64,000 bases of DNA, taken from Hemerocallis citrina (Eukaryota > Streptophyta > Magnoliopsida > Asparagales > Asphodelaceae). Shown in pieces: positions 46,178 through 57,881 of the stretch. The stretch is taken from assembly GCA_017893485.1 (NCBI GenBank), contig CM030367.1:82218853-82282852 (forward strand). Reading direction: 5' to 3'. Numbering within the stretch: the first letter of the stretch is position 1; each line of letters starts with the position of its first letter. The position numbers and the translations under genes are program-made. The notes under the pieces are model-generated. The model had not been told where the DNA came from. It did no database searches and saw only the letters and a list, made by a program, of their open reading frames with translations.

Positions 46178-48994
46178 TGTAGCGCCCCGAATTTCTAATA
46201 TGATATCTTAGAAAATACGTGGCACATTCCCAGTGATCCACTTCAATACAATAATAAACATCACCAACACCACTAATAATTTTCAAAACATTTATTACAA
46301 CAAATCATTTTCAATACACAGCGGAATTCAAAACAAACTCAACTCAATATTTCTTTTCATTTACATCTCAAGTTATCTCCAAATGCTATTACAAATTTTT
46401 CACAAATCTCATATGAGTCAAGTATATCTCAAAACCAACTTAAGCATTCCATCTCCAACTCTAAGCAACTACCTGCAACAAGTGAGGCTAGAGAGGATCC
46501 CTAACCCCCAAACTAAAGGGGTCAGCCATAAATGGTGTGAGAAATATAAAAATAAACAACATAAAAGATCATACCTCATAAATTTTTAATCAACAGGTAC
46601 TAATAAGAATATGGGAAATACGGAATGACAGTAACATAAATCATCAAGTGATACTAAGCTAAGTGTCATGTGTGGAAAACACGAAAAACCACATGCATAG
46701 AACCAAGCCAAGAAAACACAAGTTCTATATGCAGACTCTCTAATGCGTACTTGTCGAAGTCTATGCATCCCATTCTACATAGGTTCGGTGCAAGCTCTTA
46801 ACGTCTTTACTTCATAGGGTTCAATCCCCGCGTTATGAACTAATCCTAACACGATGACTACTACGAGATAAAGATAAACCATGGATAGTATCTCATGCCC
46901 GATAATTCCGGAGATGGATCCCACACCCAAGATATTTCACTTGAATAATTCCGGAGATCATCCCACACCGAAACATTGACACGTCACCACAATATACCAC
47001 ATGTGCTTCACCTCGACTGCGATAATTCCGGAGATCAATCCCACACCACAAGTAGTTACCGTGATAATTCCGGAGATTGTCCCACACCACAAGACTGTGA
47101 TAATTCCGGAGACATATCCCACACCACTAATAATCTACTGTGATAATTCCGGAGATTAAATCCCACACCGAAAGCCATACTGAGGTTCTTGACTCACGTT
47201 CCCGTTCATCATACCACCACTAGTGCCTGTCCTTATCATTTTGGGTTAATGGTTTACTCAACGAATCTGCTAGAGTGATATACCCTACCGGCCTAAATTC
47301 AAACTCAATAGCTGAAATGCCTCAGTGGGCCTCAACAAATAACTCAACACCGGTATACTAGGGTCACACACCACTAGAGACTCAAACTCAAAAGGGTCTA
47401 AACTAAAGTTCCACCAAACAAAGTGGCTCAACTAAAAGTCTCAAACTTAATACTTAACTGAATTATCTGAAGAACCAATCATTCGAAATAGCACTAAAGT
47501 TCACAAATATCCTTCAGTATTAGTCGACTCATACTGATGATAAGTCGACTGTCCAGAGGACCAAATTCAAGATTTTACAAAAATAAACTAAGTCATTTAA
47601 CAGTCGACTTAATGAAGGGACCAGTCGACTTACCAGAGGTAAATTCCAATAATCTTCTCAAAAATATTCTAAGTATATAAGTCGACTTAAAGGGTTATAG
47701 GTCGACTGTCCAGAAAGGACTAATAAATTTTACAAAATAATATTCCTCTGTGGACCAGTCGACTGCCTATGAGCTAGGTCGACTGTCCAGAACCACTTTT
47801 TCGAGGATTCTAAAATAAAAAGTCAGGCTCGTGTCAGTCGACTGTACAGTAGGCCAGTCGACTGTCGGCCTACAGATCTCAAAGTTTAGGTCTGATTACA
47901 AAAATCAAAATCTGAAGTTTCTAATGATCAATGTTAGGAAAATAGTTCGTATTCAGGAAAATAATAAATCTCAACGAATCTTCATCAGGTATATGTATAT
48001 AACACTCAAAACATCAATATGTCAAGATCTACGTTCTCATGTTCTAAATCACAAATCCTTTCTTTAAGGTTTTACGAAATCTAACTCTCTTTCATAATTC
48101 TAAATCAAAATCTGATTTATAGATCTAATGTCCAGATGTTCATACTCAAATCTCAACATGCTTTAGTAAACAATTTTAACAATAAAGATCTACTATTTCA
48201 TTCACAATTATTCACATGATTCACACCACATTACGAGATCTAAATTGTTCCCAACATCAAGTCAATATATCAATGATACTTGCACACATAGATCAACAAC
48301 AAGACAAGTTTCTTTCATGCAAAACATCAAATCAAACAACAAAACACACATCAAACAACAAAACAATTTTTATATATCTCACCTTAGATTTGAAAATAGT
48401 CCACAAAAGAATCCTCCTTTTGCTAGATCCAAAAGTTCCTTGCTCCACCGAAATAAATCTCCCAAAATTCAGTATTTTATCAGCAATGACGGCTGGGGAA
48501 AAATCTCTTATATATGCCGGATTGATAATTAGGGTTTTACCCGCAACTTTGCAAAACAACCCTTTCCAAAATACAAATTTACATATATAGATCGTTCTTT
48601 GGAAATTCCATCAAAACTCATTTAAATTAGGATTTATAAGAAAATATACATTCTAAATCTCAATTAATACTGTTCAAAACGTCCAGAATATACATTTTGC
48701 ACTTTAACCCTTAAAAATGTCAAATTTGCAAAAAGGTCATTCTTTTCTCAAAAATTGCAAATAGCTCCAATAAATTTCAGAAAAATCTGAAAAAATACTA
48801 ATTAAATCTCAAATATTAAATAAAGATTTTTCATAATGAAAACTAAATTTTCACACTTCTCATAAAAGCATTTGCACGTGTTTTGCACGTGTACAAAAGG
48901 TAAATTTTTCTGAAAATATTCATTAAATCTCCAAAAATAAATTTAAATTCATTTTCAAATATAAAAATAATATTTGAAAATACGGGGTTCTACA
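46178..48994 (-). repeat. LTR 2 (shared middle LTR)
   Basis: 2817 bp. It is the 5' LTR of unit 1 and the 3' LTR of unit 2. I see about six to ten differences from each of the other LTRs, including private changes near 46581 and 47746. Confidence 0.95.
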
Positions 48995-49193
48995 TCACTC
49001 CCTCCTTAGAAGAGTTCTGCCCTCAGAACTACTACTAATGAGTTCAAACAACATATCATCAAAGAAGTCAACATCTCACAAATGGAAACATAATTCAACC
49101 AATTGTATAAGACAACTCAATCAAAATAGAAGAAATACAACTCAAATCAAGTACTATCATTCGAAGAATTACAATCACATAACAGAAATACAC

Positions 49194-52100
49194 TCATACA
49201 AAAAGTTCAGGAAAATCCTTCTGCATGCGATCCTCAGGCTCCCAAGTAGCCTCCTCAAACTGCTGATTCCTCCACAACACCTTGACCATAGGTATCACCT
49301 TGCGCCTGAGAACTTTCTCTCTACGGTCAATGATTTCAACAAGATGTTCCTTATAACTCAAGTTCACCTATAATCCTTCAGGAATCTCTGCCAACTGATG
49401 ATTCTGATCTGGCACATACTTCCTCAACAACGACACATGGAATACATCATGCACTTGTGCCAACTCCTCTGGAAGCTTCAATCTATATGCGGTTTTGCCA
49501 ATCCGCTCCATGATCCCGTATGGTCCAATATACCTTGGCGCCAACTTGCCTCCCTTACCAAACTTGATCACTCCCTTGGTCGGAGAAACCTTGAGGAAAA
49601 CTGCATCCCCAACTTCAAACTCCAAGTCTCTTCGTCGAGTATCAGCATAACTCTTCTGCCGACTCTGAGCCTCGACCAACCTCTTGCGAATCAGCTCAAT
49701 CTGCTCTGACGTCTGCTATACGATCTCAGGACCATACATCTGCCTCTCGCCAACCTCATACCAACAAACAGGTGTCCTGCACCTCCTCCCGTACAAAGCC
49801 TCATACGGTGCCATCCCAATACTTGCATGGTAACTGTTGTTATAAGCAAACTCAACCAATGCCAAGTATCTCTCCCAACTACCACCGAAATCCATAACAT
49901 AAGCTCTCAACATATCTTCCAGTACTCGATTCACCCTCTCAGTCTGACCATCGGTCTGTGGATGAAAAGCTGTACTGAAATCAGTTCTGGTGCCTAAAGC
50001 TGCTTGTAGGCTCTTCCAAAACCTTGAAGTAAACCTTGCATCTCTGTCGGAAACAATCGACACAGGAACTCCATGAAGTCTCACAATTTCACCAATGTAC
50101 AACTCAGCCAATTTCTCCATCGACCAAGTAATCTTCATGGCTAGAAAGTGAGCCGACTTAGTCAAACGGTCCACAACAACCCAAATCGAGTCATTGACCT
50201 TCGAACTCCTCGACAAACCTGTGATGAAATCCATACTGATATTCTCCCACTTCCACTCCGGAATGGGTAACGGCTGTAACAAACCTCCAGGTCTCTGATA
50301 TTCTGCTTTGATCTGCTGACAAGTTAGACACCTTGCCACAAAATCTGCCACATCCCACTTCATACCAGACCACCAAAAATGCTGTTTGATGTCCCTGTAC
50401 ATCTTCGTGCCTCCTGGATGAACTGACAACAAGGTACTGTGTGCTTCCTGCAAGATACTCTCTCTCAAATCTGCGTTATCTGGAACACACAACCTCTCAC
50501 CCAACCAAAGAATTCCATCTTGGACACGAAACTCTGATAGCTTGCCTTCAGAAACCTGTTGTAACATCCTCTGAATCTCTACATCTGATCTCTGACCTTC
50601 CACAATCCTCTCTCTCAAGGACGGCTGCAACCTCAACTGAGCCAAAGATGCCCCTAAACCTTGCAGCACCACCTCAATACCTGCCTGATCGATCTCTGCT
50701 GCCAACTCACTGCGAGTAGCGATCAAACTTGATAAGCTACTCTTCCTGCTAAGTCCATCAGCCACCACATTCGCTTTACCCGGATGATACTTGATCTCAG
50801 GACGAATGTCTTCCAAAACTTCCAACCACCTTCTCTGCCGAAGATTAAGATCCTTCTGTTGATAAATGTACTTCAGGCTCTTGTGGTCAGTGTACATGTT
50901 AACCTTCTCACCATAGACATAATGCCTCCACAGCTTCAAGGCATATATGATAGCTGCTAGCTCCAAATCATGCGTTGGATAATTCTTCTCATGCGGACGC
51001 AATTGCCTTGAACCATAAGTAATGACCTTGCCTTCTTGCATCAAGACACATCCCAAACCTCTGAGAGATGCATCACTGTAGATATCATAATCCTTCCCAG
51101 CTTGCGGCAAAGCTAAGATAGGTGTCGTAGTCAATCTTTCCGTTAACTCAAGGAAACTCTCCTCACACTTATCTGTCCACACAAATGCCACATTCTTCCT
51201 GGTCAAACCTGTCAATGGAACTGTAATCTGAGAATATCCCTGGATAAACCTCCTGTAGTATCCAGCTAAACCCAAGAAACTTCTGACTTCCTTCACAGAC
51301 GTTGGCCTGGGCCAATCCTTCACTGCTTCAACTTTCTGAGGATCAGTAGCTACTCCCTCCTTAGAAAGAATATGACCAAGGAAAGCTACCTTAGACTTCC
51401 AAAACTCACACTTCGACAACTTGGCATACAAGCTATGTTCCTGCAACTTCTATAATACCGCTGTCAAGTGCGTAGAATGATCCTCCTCCGTCTTCGAGTA
51501 CACCAAAATATCATCGATGAATACTACCACGAAGGAGTCAATAAATGGCCTCAAAACCGGATTCATCATATCCATAAACACTGCTGGCGCATTCGTCAAC
51601 CCGAATGGCATTACCAAAAACTCATAGAGCCCATGACGAGTCCTGAAAGCTGTCTTACTCACATCTTCCTCCTTGACTCGAACCTGATGATACCCCGACC
51701 TCAAATCAATCTTCGAAAACACAGCTGCTCCTCGAAGCCTGTCGAACAAATCATCAATCCGCGGCAGTGGATACTTGTTCTGAATAGTCACCCTATTCAA
51801 CTCCCGATAGTCGATGCACATCCTCATTGACCCATCCTTCTTCTTGACTAACAGTACTGGCGCTCCCCACGGAGAAGAACTCAGCCTGATAAGCCCTTTG
51901 CTCAACAGCTCCTCAATCTGCTTCTTCACTTCATCTTGCTCTACAGGTGACATCCTGTACGGAGCCTTGGAAATCGGCGCACTCCCCGGCTGAACATTAA
52001 TGTAAAACTCCACATCTCTCTGCGGCGGTAATCCTGGAAAATCATCCAAGAACACCTTAGGAAAATCTTTGACAACCGGAATGCCCTTGACTTCATCTGA

Positions 52101-52598
52101 AATAGCCATCTTGGATACCAATGCAGTCACCTTCGGAATCTTCTTCTTCCCTTGGAAAGTCACTGCAGGTCCACCTGGTGCTTTCACTAACACCTCCTTC
52201 TGCTTGCATTCGATTGTGGCATCATATATTGCCATCCAATCAATGCCCACGATGATATCCACACCCAATACTTTCAGCTCGATCATATCAATGCCGAACA
52301 ACCTCCCACCAATCTCGATATCACAACCCTCGTAATATCGATCCGCAATCAGCTCTTCACCTGACGGCGTTGCCACCGACAAAACCCTGTCTGGAAACAA
52401 CTTCGGTTCCACACCTAAGATCTTTGCAAAACTTGGCGATACAAAAGTATGCGATGAACCAGTGTCAAATAAAACCTTTGCTTTTATTCCATTAATTAAA
52501 ACAACTACTGTTACAATAAGAATGATACTGAATCTTAAATTGTTCTCAATAAAGGTTTCACTTATTACATTGATTCAAAAATAAAATTCAAAATTCTT
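49194..52598 (-). pseudogene. Chromovirus pol, unit 2, with an extra nonsense codon
   Basis: Same layout as unit 1, shifted by 7738 bp. The reverse-transcriptase frame is cut just after the [10 protein letters not shown] region by TAG (plus-strand A at 51452 where unit 1 has G at 43714): CAG has become TAG. ORFs are therefore 51450-52412 and 49716-51446. The shared TAGs recur before 49679 and at 49368-49370, with the chromodomain at 49194-49367. One amino-acid change (Ala to Thr in TTAPILALP) is also seen. Confidence 0.92.
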
Positions 52599-52643
52599 GC
52601 ATACCCTGTATTACATTTTCCGAGTTACCAGCGTCTTCCTCGG

Positions 52644-53678
52644 TTAATGCAAATACTCACCCTTACCTCTTCTGAAATTTGCTCCCACCAGAACCATCCT
52701 TCTTCGATTGTGGACAATGAGACTGAGAATGTCCTGCCTGCCCACACTGGGAACAAACCTGCTTTGCCAACTTCGGACATGCTGACCTGTAATGTCCTGC
52801 CTCCTGCAGTAATAACAGGTCACCCCTTGAGCTGCAGGTGCCTTCTGCACTGGGTCACTGAATTTGGCCTGCTTCACTGGGAATCCCTTCCCACTCTGGC
52901 CTGATGCTGGCCTCTTATTCCGGTTCCATGTATCTTGCTTCTTCTGGAACTGGTCCATATCCTCCTCAGTCATAGCTGCTTTCCTGACCAGCTTGTCGAA
53001 TCTTCTGATGCCCAACGGGATCATCCTCGATCTCAAGCTTGGACGCAAGCCCTGCTCAAACTTTTTGGCCTTCTTTGCTTCATCAACGACCAACTCTGGT
53101 GCATACCGCGAAATCTGAGCAAATTTGGTCTCATACTCCCGCACGGTCATGCTGCCCTGCTGAAGGTTCAAGAACTCAGTCGCCTTCTTCTCCTGAACAT
53201 CTAGGGGAAAGAAGCGATCTCTGAACTCCTCCAGAAAAGCTTCCCAAGTCAACGACTGGTCTCCCAAAGCCCTTTTCACTGACTCCCACCAGACACCAGC
53301 GTCCTTCTCAAGCTGCATCGAAGCTAACTTCACCTTGCTGGCTGTCAGAGTCTCCGATACCTCGAAGATCGTCTCCATCTTCCTAATCCAATCGTCTGCT
53401 GCAGTTGGATCAGCTTGCCCCTCAAAGACGGGCGGCCTCATCCTCTTAAAGGATTCAATCTGCTTAATAGGGTCGGCGTTCACCAAATCCTGCCCAACTC
53501 CATGATTCGGCTGCGGATTCTGCTGCTGCGCTTGCTGCTGCGCAACATTGAATGCCATCAGCGTGTTCAGCGTCTGGTACACCTTGGCAAATTCAGCCTC
53601 AAGGTCGATCCCATTTCCTCGGGAACTACCAGATCCATCCTCATTGTTGCCACCATTCCTGCTCCTGGGTGCAACCAT
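52644..53678 (-). pseudogene. Chromovirus gag, unit 2
   Basis: Identical in layout to the gag of unit 1, with the same zinc-knuckle frameshift and one visible residue change (Glu to Val, AKVYQTL). Starts at ATG 53678, 238 bp from LTR 3. Confidence 0.9.
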
Positions 53679-53915
53679 TTTGAATACTGCAAAACAAGGG
53701 AAAAGTTAGAGCATCACACACACAATTCAAATTCACATCAATATCTTTTGGCAAAATCTCAATTGAATCCCAAAGGTAAAGCATCTTATTCAATTATATG
53801 TGATACTCACTCTTTAATGTCCACACCTTGGTACTCACACTCTAGTGTCCACACCTAGGTTATTTTTATGTCATGTTTAGTATTTCTATTGAAGCGTCGC
53901 TCTGATATCAATCTC

Positions 53916-56732
53916 TGTAGCGCCCCGAATTTCTAATATGATATCTTAGAAAATACGTGGCACATTCCCAGTGATCCACTTCAATACAATAATAAACATC
54001 ACCAACACCACTAATAATTTTCAAAACATTTATTACAACAAATCATTTTCAATACACAGCGGAATTCAAAACAAACTCAACTCAATATTTCTTTTCATTT
54101 ACATCTCAAGTTATCTCCAAATGCTATTACAAATTTTTCACAAATCTCATATGAGTCAAGTATATCTCAAAACCAACTTAAGCATTCCATCTCCAACTCT
54201 AAGCAACTACCTGCAACAAGTGAGGCTAGAGAGGATCCCTAACCCCCAAACTAAAGGGGTCTGCCATAAATGGTGTGAGAAATATAAAAATAAACAACAT
54301 AAAAGATCATACCTCATAAATTCTTAATCAACAGGTACTAATAAGAATATGGGAAATACGGAATGACAGTAACATAAATCATCAAGTGATACTAAGCTAA
54401 GTGTCATGTGTGGAAAACACGAAAAACCACATGGATAGAACCAAGCCAAGAAAACACAAGTTCTATATGCCGACTCTCTAATGCGTACTTGTCGAAGTCT
54501 ATGCATCCCATTCTACATAGGTTCGGTGCAAGCTCTTAACGTCTTTACTTCATAGGGTTCAATCCCCGCGTTATGAACTAATCCTAACACGATGACTACT
54601 ACGAGATAAAGATAAACCATGGATAGTATCTCATGCCCGATAATTCCGGAGATGGATCCCACACCCAAGATATTTCACTTGAATAATTCCGGAGATCATC
54701 CCACACCGAAACATTGACACGTCACCACAATATACCACATGTGCTTCACCTCGACTGCGATAATTCCGGAGATCAATCCCACACCACAAGTAGTTACCGT
54801 GATAATTCCGGAGATTGTCCCACACCACAAGACTGTGATAATTCCGGAGACATATCCCACACCACTAATAATCTACTGTGATAATTCCGGAGATTAAATC
54901 CCACACCGAAAACCATACTGAGGTTCTTGACTCACGTTCCCGTTCATCATACCACCACTAGTGCCTGTCCTTATCATTTTGGGTTAATGGTTTACTCAAC
55001 GAATCTGCTAGAGTGATATACCCTACCGGCCTAAATTCAAACTCAATAGCTGAAATGCCTCAGTGGGCCTCAACAAATAACTCAACACCGGTATACTAGG
55101 GTCACACACCACTAGAGACTCAAACTCAAAAGGGTCTAAACTAAAGTTCCACCAAACAAAGTGGCTCAACTAAAAGTCTCAAACTTAATACTTAACTGAA
55201 TTATCTGAAGAACCAATCATTCGAAATAGCACTAAAGTTCACAAATATCCTTCAGTATTAGTCGACTCATACTGATGATAAGTCGACTGTCCAGAGGACC
55301 AAATTCAAGATTTTACAAAAATAAACTAAGTCATTTAACAGTCGACTTAATGAAGGGACCAGTCGACTTACCAGAGGTAAATTCCAATAATCTTCTCAAA
55401 AATATTCTAAGTATATAAGTCGACTTAAAGGGTTATAGGTCGACTGTCCAGAAAGGACTAATAAATTTTACAAAATAATATTCCTCAGTGGACCAGTCGA
55501 CTGCCTATGAGCTAGGTCGACTGTCCAGAACCACTTTTTCGAGGATTCTAAAATAAAAAGTCAGGCTCGTGTCAGTCGACTGTACAGTAGGCCAGTCGAC
55601 TGTCGGCCTACAGATCTCAAAGTTTAGGTCTGATTACAAAAATCAAAATCTGAAGTTTCTAATGATCAATGTTAGGAAAATAGTTCGTATTCAGGAAAAT
55701 AATAAATCTCAACGAATCTTCATCAGGTATATGTATATAACACTCAAAACATCAATATGTCAAGATCTACGTTCTCATGTTCTAAATCACAAATCCTTTC
55801 TTTAAGGTTTTACGAAATCTAACTCTCTTTCATAATTCTAAATCAAAATCTGATTTATAGATCTAATGTCCAGATGTTCATACTCAAATCTCAACATGCT
55901 TTATTAAACAATTTTAACAATAAAGATCTACTATTTCATTCACAATTATTCACATGATTCACACCACATTACGAGATCTAAATTGTTCCCAACATCAAGT
56001 CAATATATCAATGATACTTGCACACATAGATCAACAACAAGACAAGTTTCTTTCATGCAAAACATCAAATCAAACAACAAAACACACATCAAACAACAAA
56101 ACAATTTTTATATATCTCACCTTAGATTTGAAAATAGTCCACAAAAGAATCCTCCTTTTGCTAGATCCAAAAGTTCCTTGCTCCACCGAAATAAATCTCC
56201 CAAAATTCAGTATTTTATCAACAATGACGGCTGGGGAAAAATCTCTTATATATGCCGGATTGATAATTAGGGTTTTACCCGCAACTTTGCAAAACAACCC
56301 TTTCCAAAATACAAATTTACATATATAGATCGTTCTTTGGAAATTCCATCAAAACTCATTTAAATTAGGATTTATAAGAAAATATACATTCTAAATCTCA
56401 ATTAATACTGTTCAAAACGTCCAGAATATACATTTTGCACTTTAACCCTTAAAAATGTCAAATTTGCAAAAAGGTCATTCTTTTCTCAAAAATTGCAAAT
56501 AGCTCCAATAAATTTCAGAAAAATCTGGAAAAATACTAATTAAATCTCAAATATTAAATAAAGATTTTTCATAATGAAAACTAAATTTTCACACTTCTCA
56601 TAAAAGCATTTGCACGTGTTTTGCACGTGTACAAAAGATAAATTTTTCTGAAAATATTCATTAAATCTCCAAAAATAAATTTAAATTCATTTTCAAATAT
56701 AAAAATAATATTTGAAAATACGGGGTTCTACA
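53916..56732 (-). repeat. LTR 3 (5' LTR of unit 2)
   Basis: 2817 bp, ending GGGGTTCTACA followed by TGAGA. It has the most private changes of the three (for example near 54261, 54433, 54470, 55903, 56221, 56637). Confidence 0.95.
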
Positions 56733-56895
56733 TGAGATGCTGTCCGAGGAACAAAATGTGAACTGTATCAACAGGACATATAGTATATTGCCCAAATATA
56801 AAAATGCAAAATACAAGCAAGAAGTCATGATCACCATGCTCCACCCTGACCCAAGATCACATCATGAAACTTGAAACTATGCTCTCCAACTTCAG
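56733..56895. other. Host DNA between two retrotransposons
   Basis: Contains the right TGAGA duplication of the Gypsy array and, at its end, the left TTCAG duplication of the Copia element. No gene recognised. Confidence 0.6.
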
Positions 56896-57036
56896 TGTTA
56901 GATATTATTATAGTTCCATATTGGTTGTAGGGTTGTTTTGATATTTGTTCCCCTCCTATATATAGGTGGTATTGTACTTGGTTGAACTCAATTCAATATT
57001 CAGTATTGTTTTCATTCTCTCTGATTTATCTTAATA
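56896..57036 (+). repeat. 5' LTR of the Copia element
   Basis: 141 bp. The end has mutated to TTAATA, where the 3' copy has TTAACA. Confidence 0.93.
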
Positions 57037-57125
57037 TGGTATTAGAGCCAAGTTATACAAATTTTTCGTTCTTCCCCAAAACCTAGAATTCCAACAGCCA
57101 AAAAAAAAAATCTCATCTTCAACCT

Positions 57126-57415
57126 CCGGATTTCTCCAGCATCAGCAGATCGTGAAGATCCCCTCTCAACTGGATTTCTCCAGCATCAATCCCCTCGGCG
57201 TCTCAGCTGTCTCAACCCGGGGGGCTCCCTCGCCGTCTACCGCCGTTCCTTCGGCAAGCCGGCCTCGTCCTCCAAACCTTCCAGCATCAATCCTCTCAAC
57301 CGGATTTCTCCAGCATCAGTAGATCGTGAAGATTCCCTCTCTACCGGATTTCTCCAGCATCAATCCCCTCGGCGTCTCAGCCGTCTCAACCGGGGGGACT
57401 CCCTCGCCGTCTATC
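57126..57415 (+). repeat. Tandem duplication in the Copia leader
   Basis: CCGGATTTCTCCAGCATCAG with the next about 100 bases occurs at 57126 and again at 57300, about 174 bp apart. An AT microsatellite (57533-57573) follows. Confidence 0.8.
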
Positions 57416-57529
57416 GCTAGGATCCTACTCCCTTTCATTCCCTCTCCCTCCTCCACGTACGCCTCCACAAATTACCAAAAATGCTAGTCTTCCCTACCCG
57501 ACCTGTTCTTCTTCTTCAAAAAAAAATCC

Positions 57530-57576
<47 letters not shown>

Positions 57577-57881
57577 AGTACTACTACTTTATGGAATCTC
57601 AGTCTCTCCCACATATTTCCGCCTCCACCAGCCTCCTACCTTCTCCTAATGTCATTGCTCACCCTACCTCACCTCTACTTTCGACATCATTAGCACCGTC
57701 CTGCTCCCTAAACCGATTCAGACACCAGCAGCATCTCCCTCCACATTGTGCTCTCAGTCACAGCAGCCCTCGCAATGCGTCGTCCCTCACATCCTCGACC
57801 ATGCCCATCACTCCAGCCTTGCCATCTCCTGCTAATTGGGCTCATCTTTAGCAATGCCTCACACAGCTGGAACTACAACTC

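Larger units (their letters stand above)
38437..56732 (-). mobile_element. Tandem Gypsy chromovirus array: LTR-internal-LTR-internal-LTR
   Basis: Three nearly identical 2.8-kb LTRs (38437-41256, 46178-48994, 53916-56732) alternate with two 4.9-kb interiors in the same minus orientation. The whole array, not each unit, is flanked by TGAGA (38432-38436, 56733-56737). Primer sites, purine tracts (AAGGAGGGAGTGA, minus strand, next to the left LTRs) and the gag-protease-RT-RNase H-integrase-chromodomain order place it in the Tekay/Del chromovirus group. The repeat period is 7738-7741 bp. Gag is frameshifted and the integrase tail has two nonsense codons in both units, so it is non-autonomous. Confidence 0.95.
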
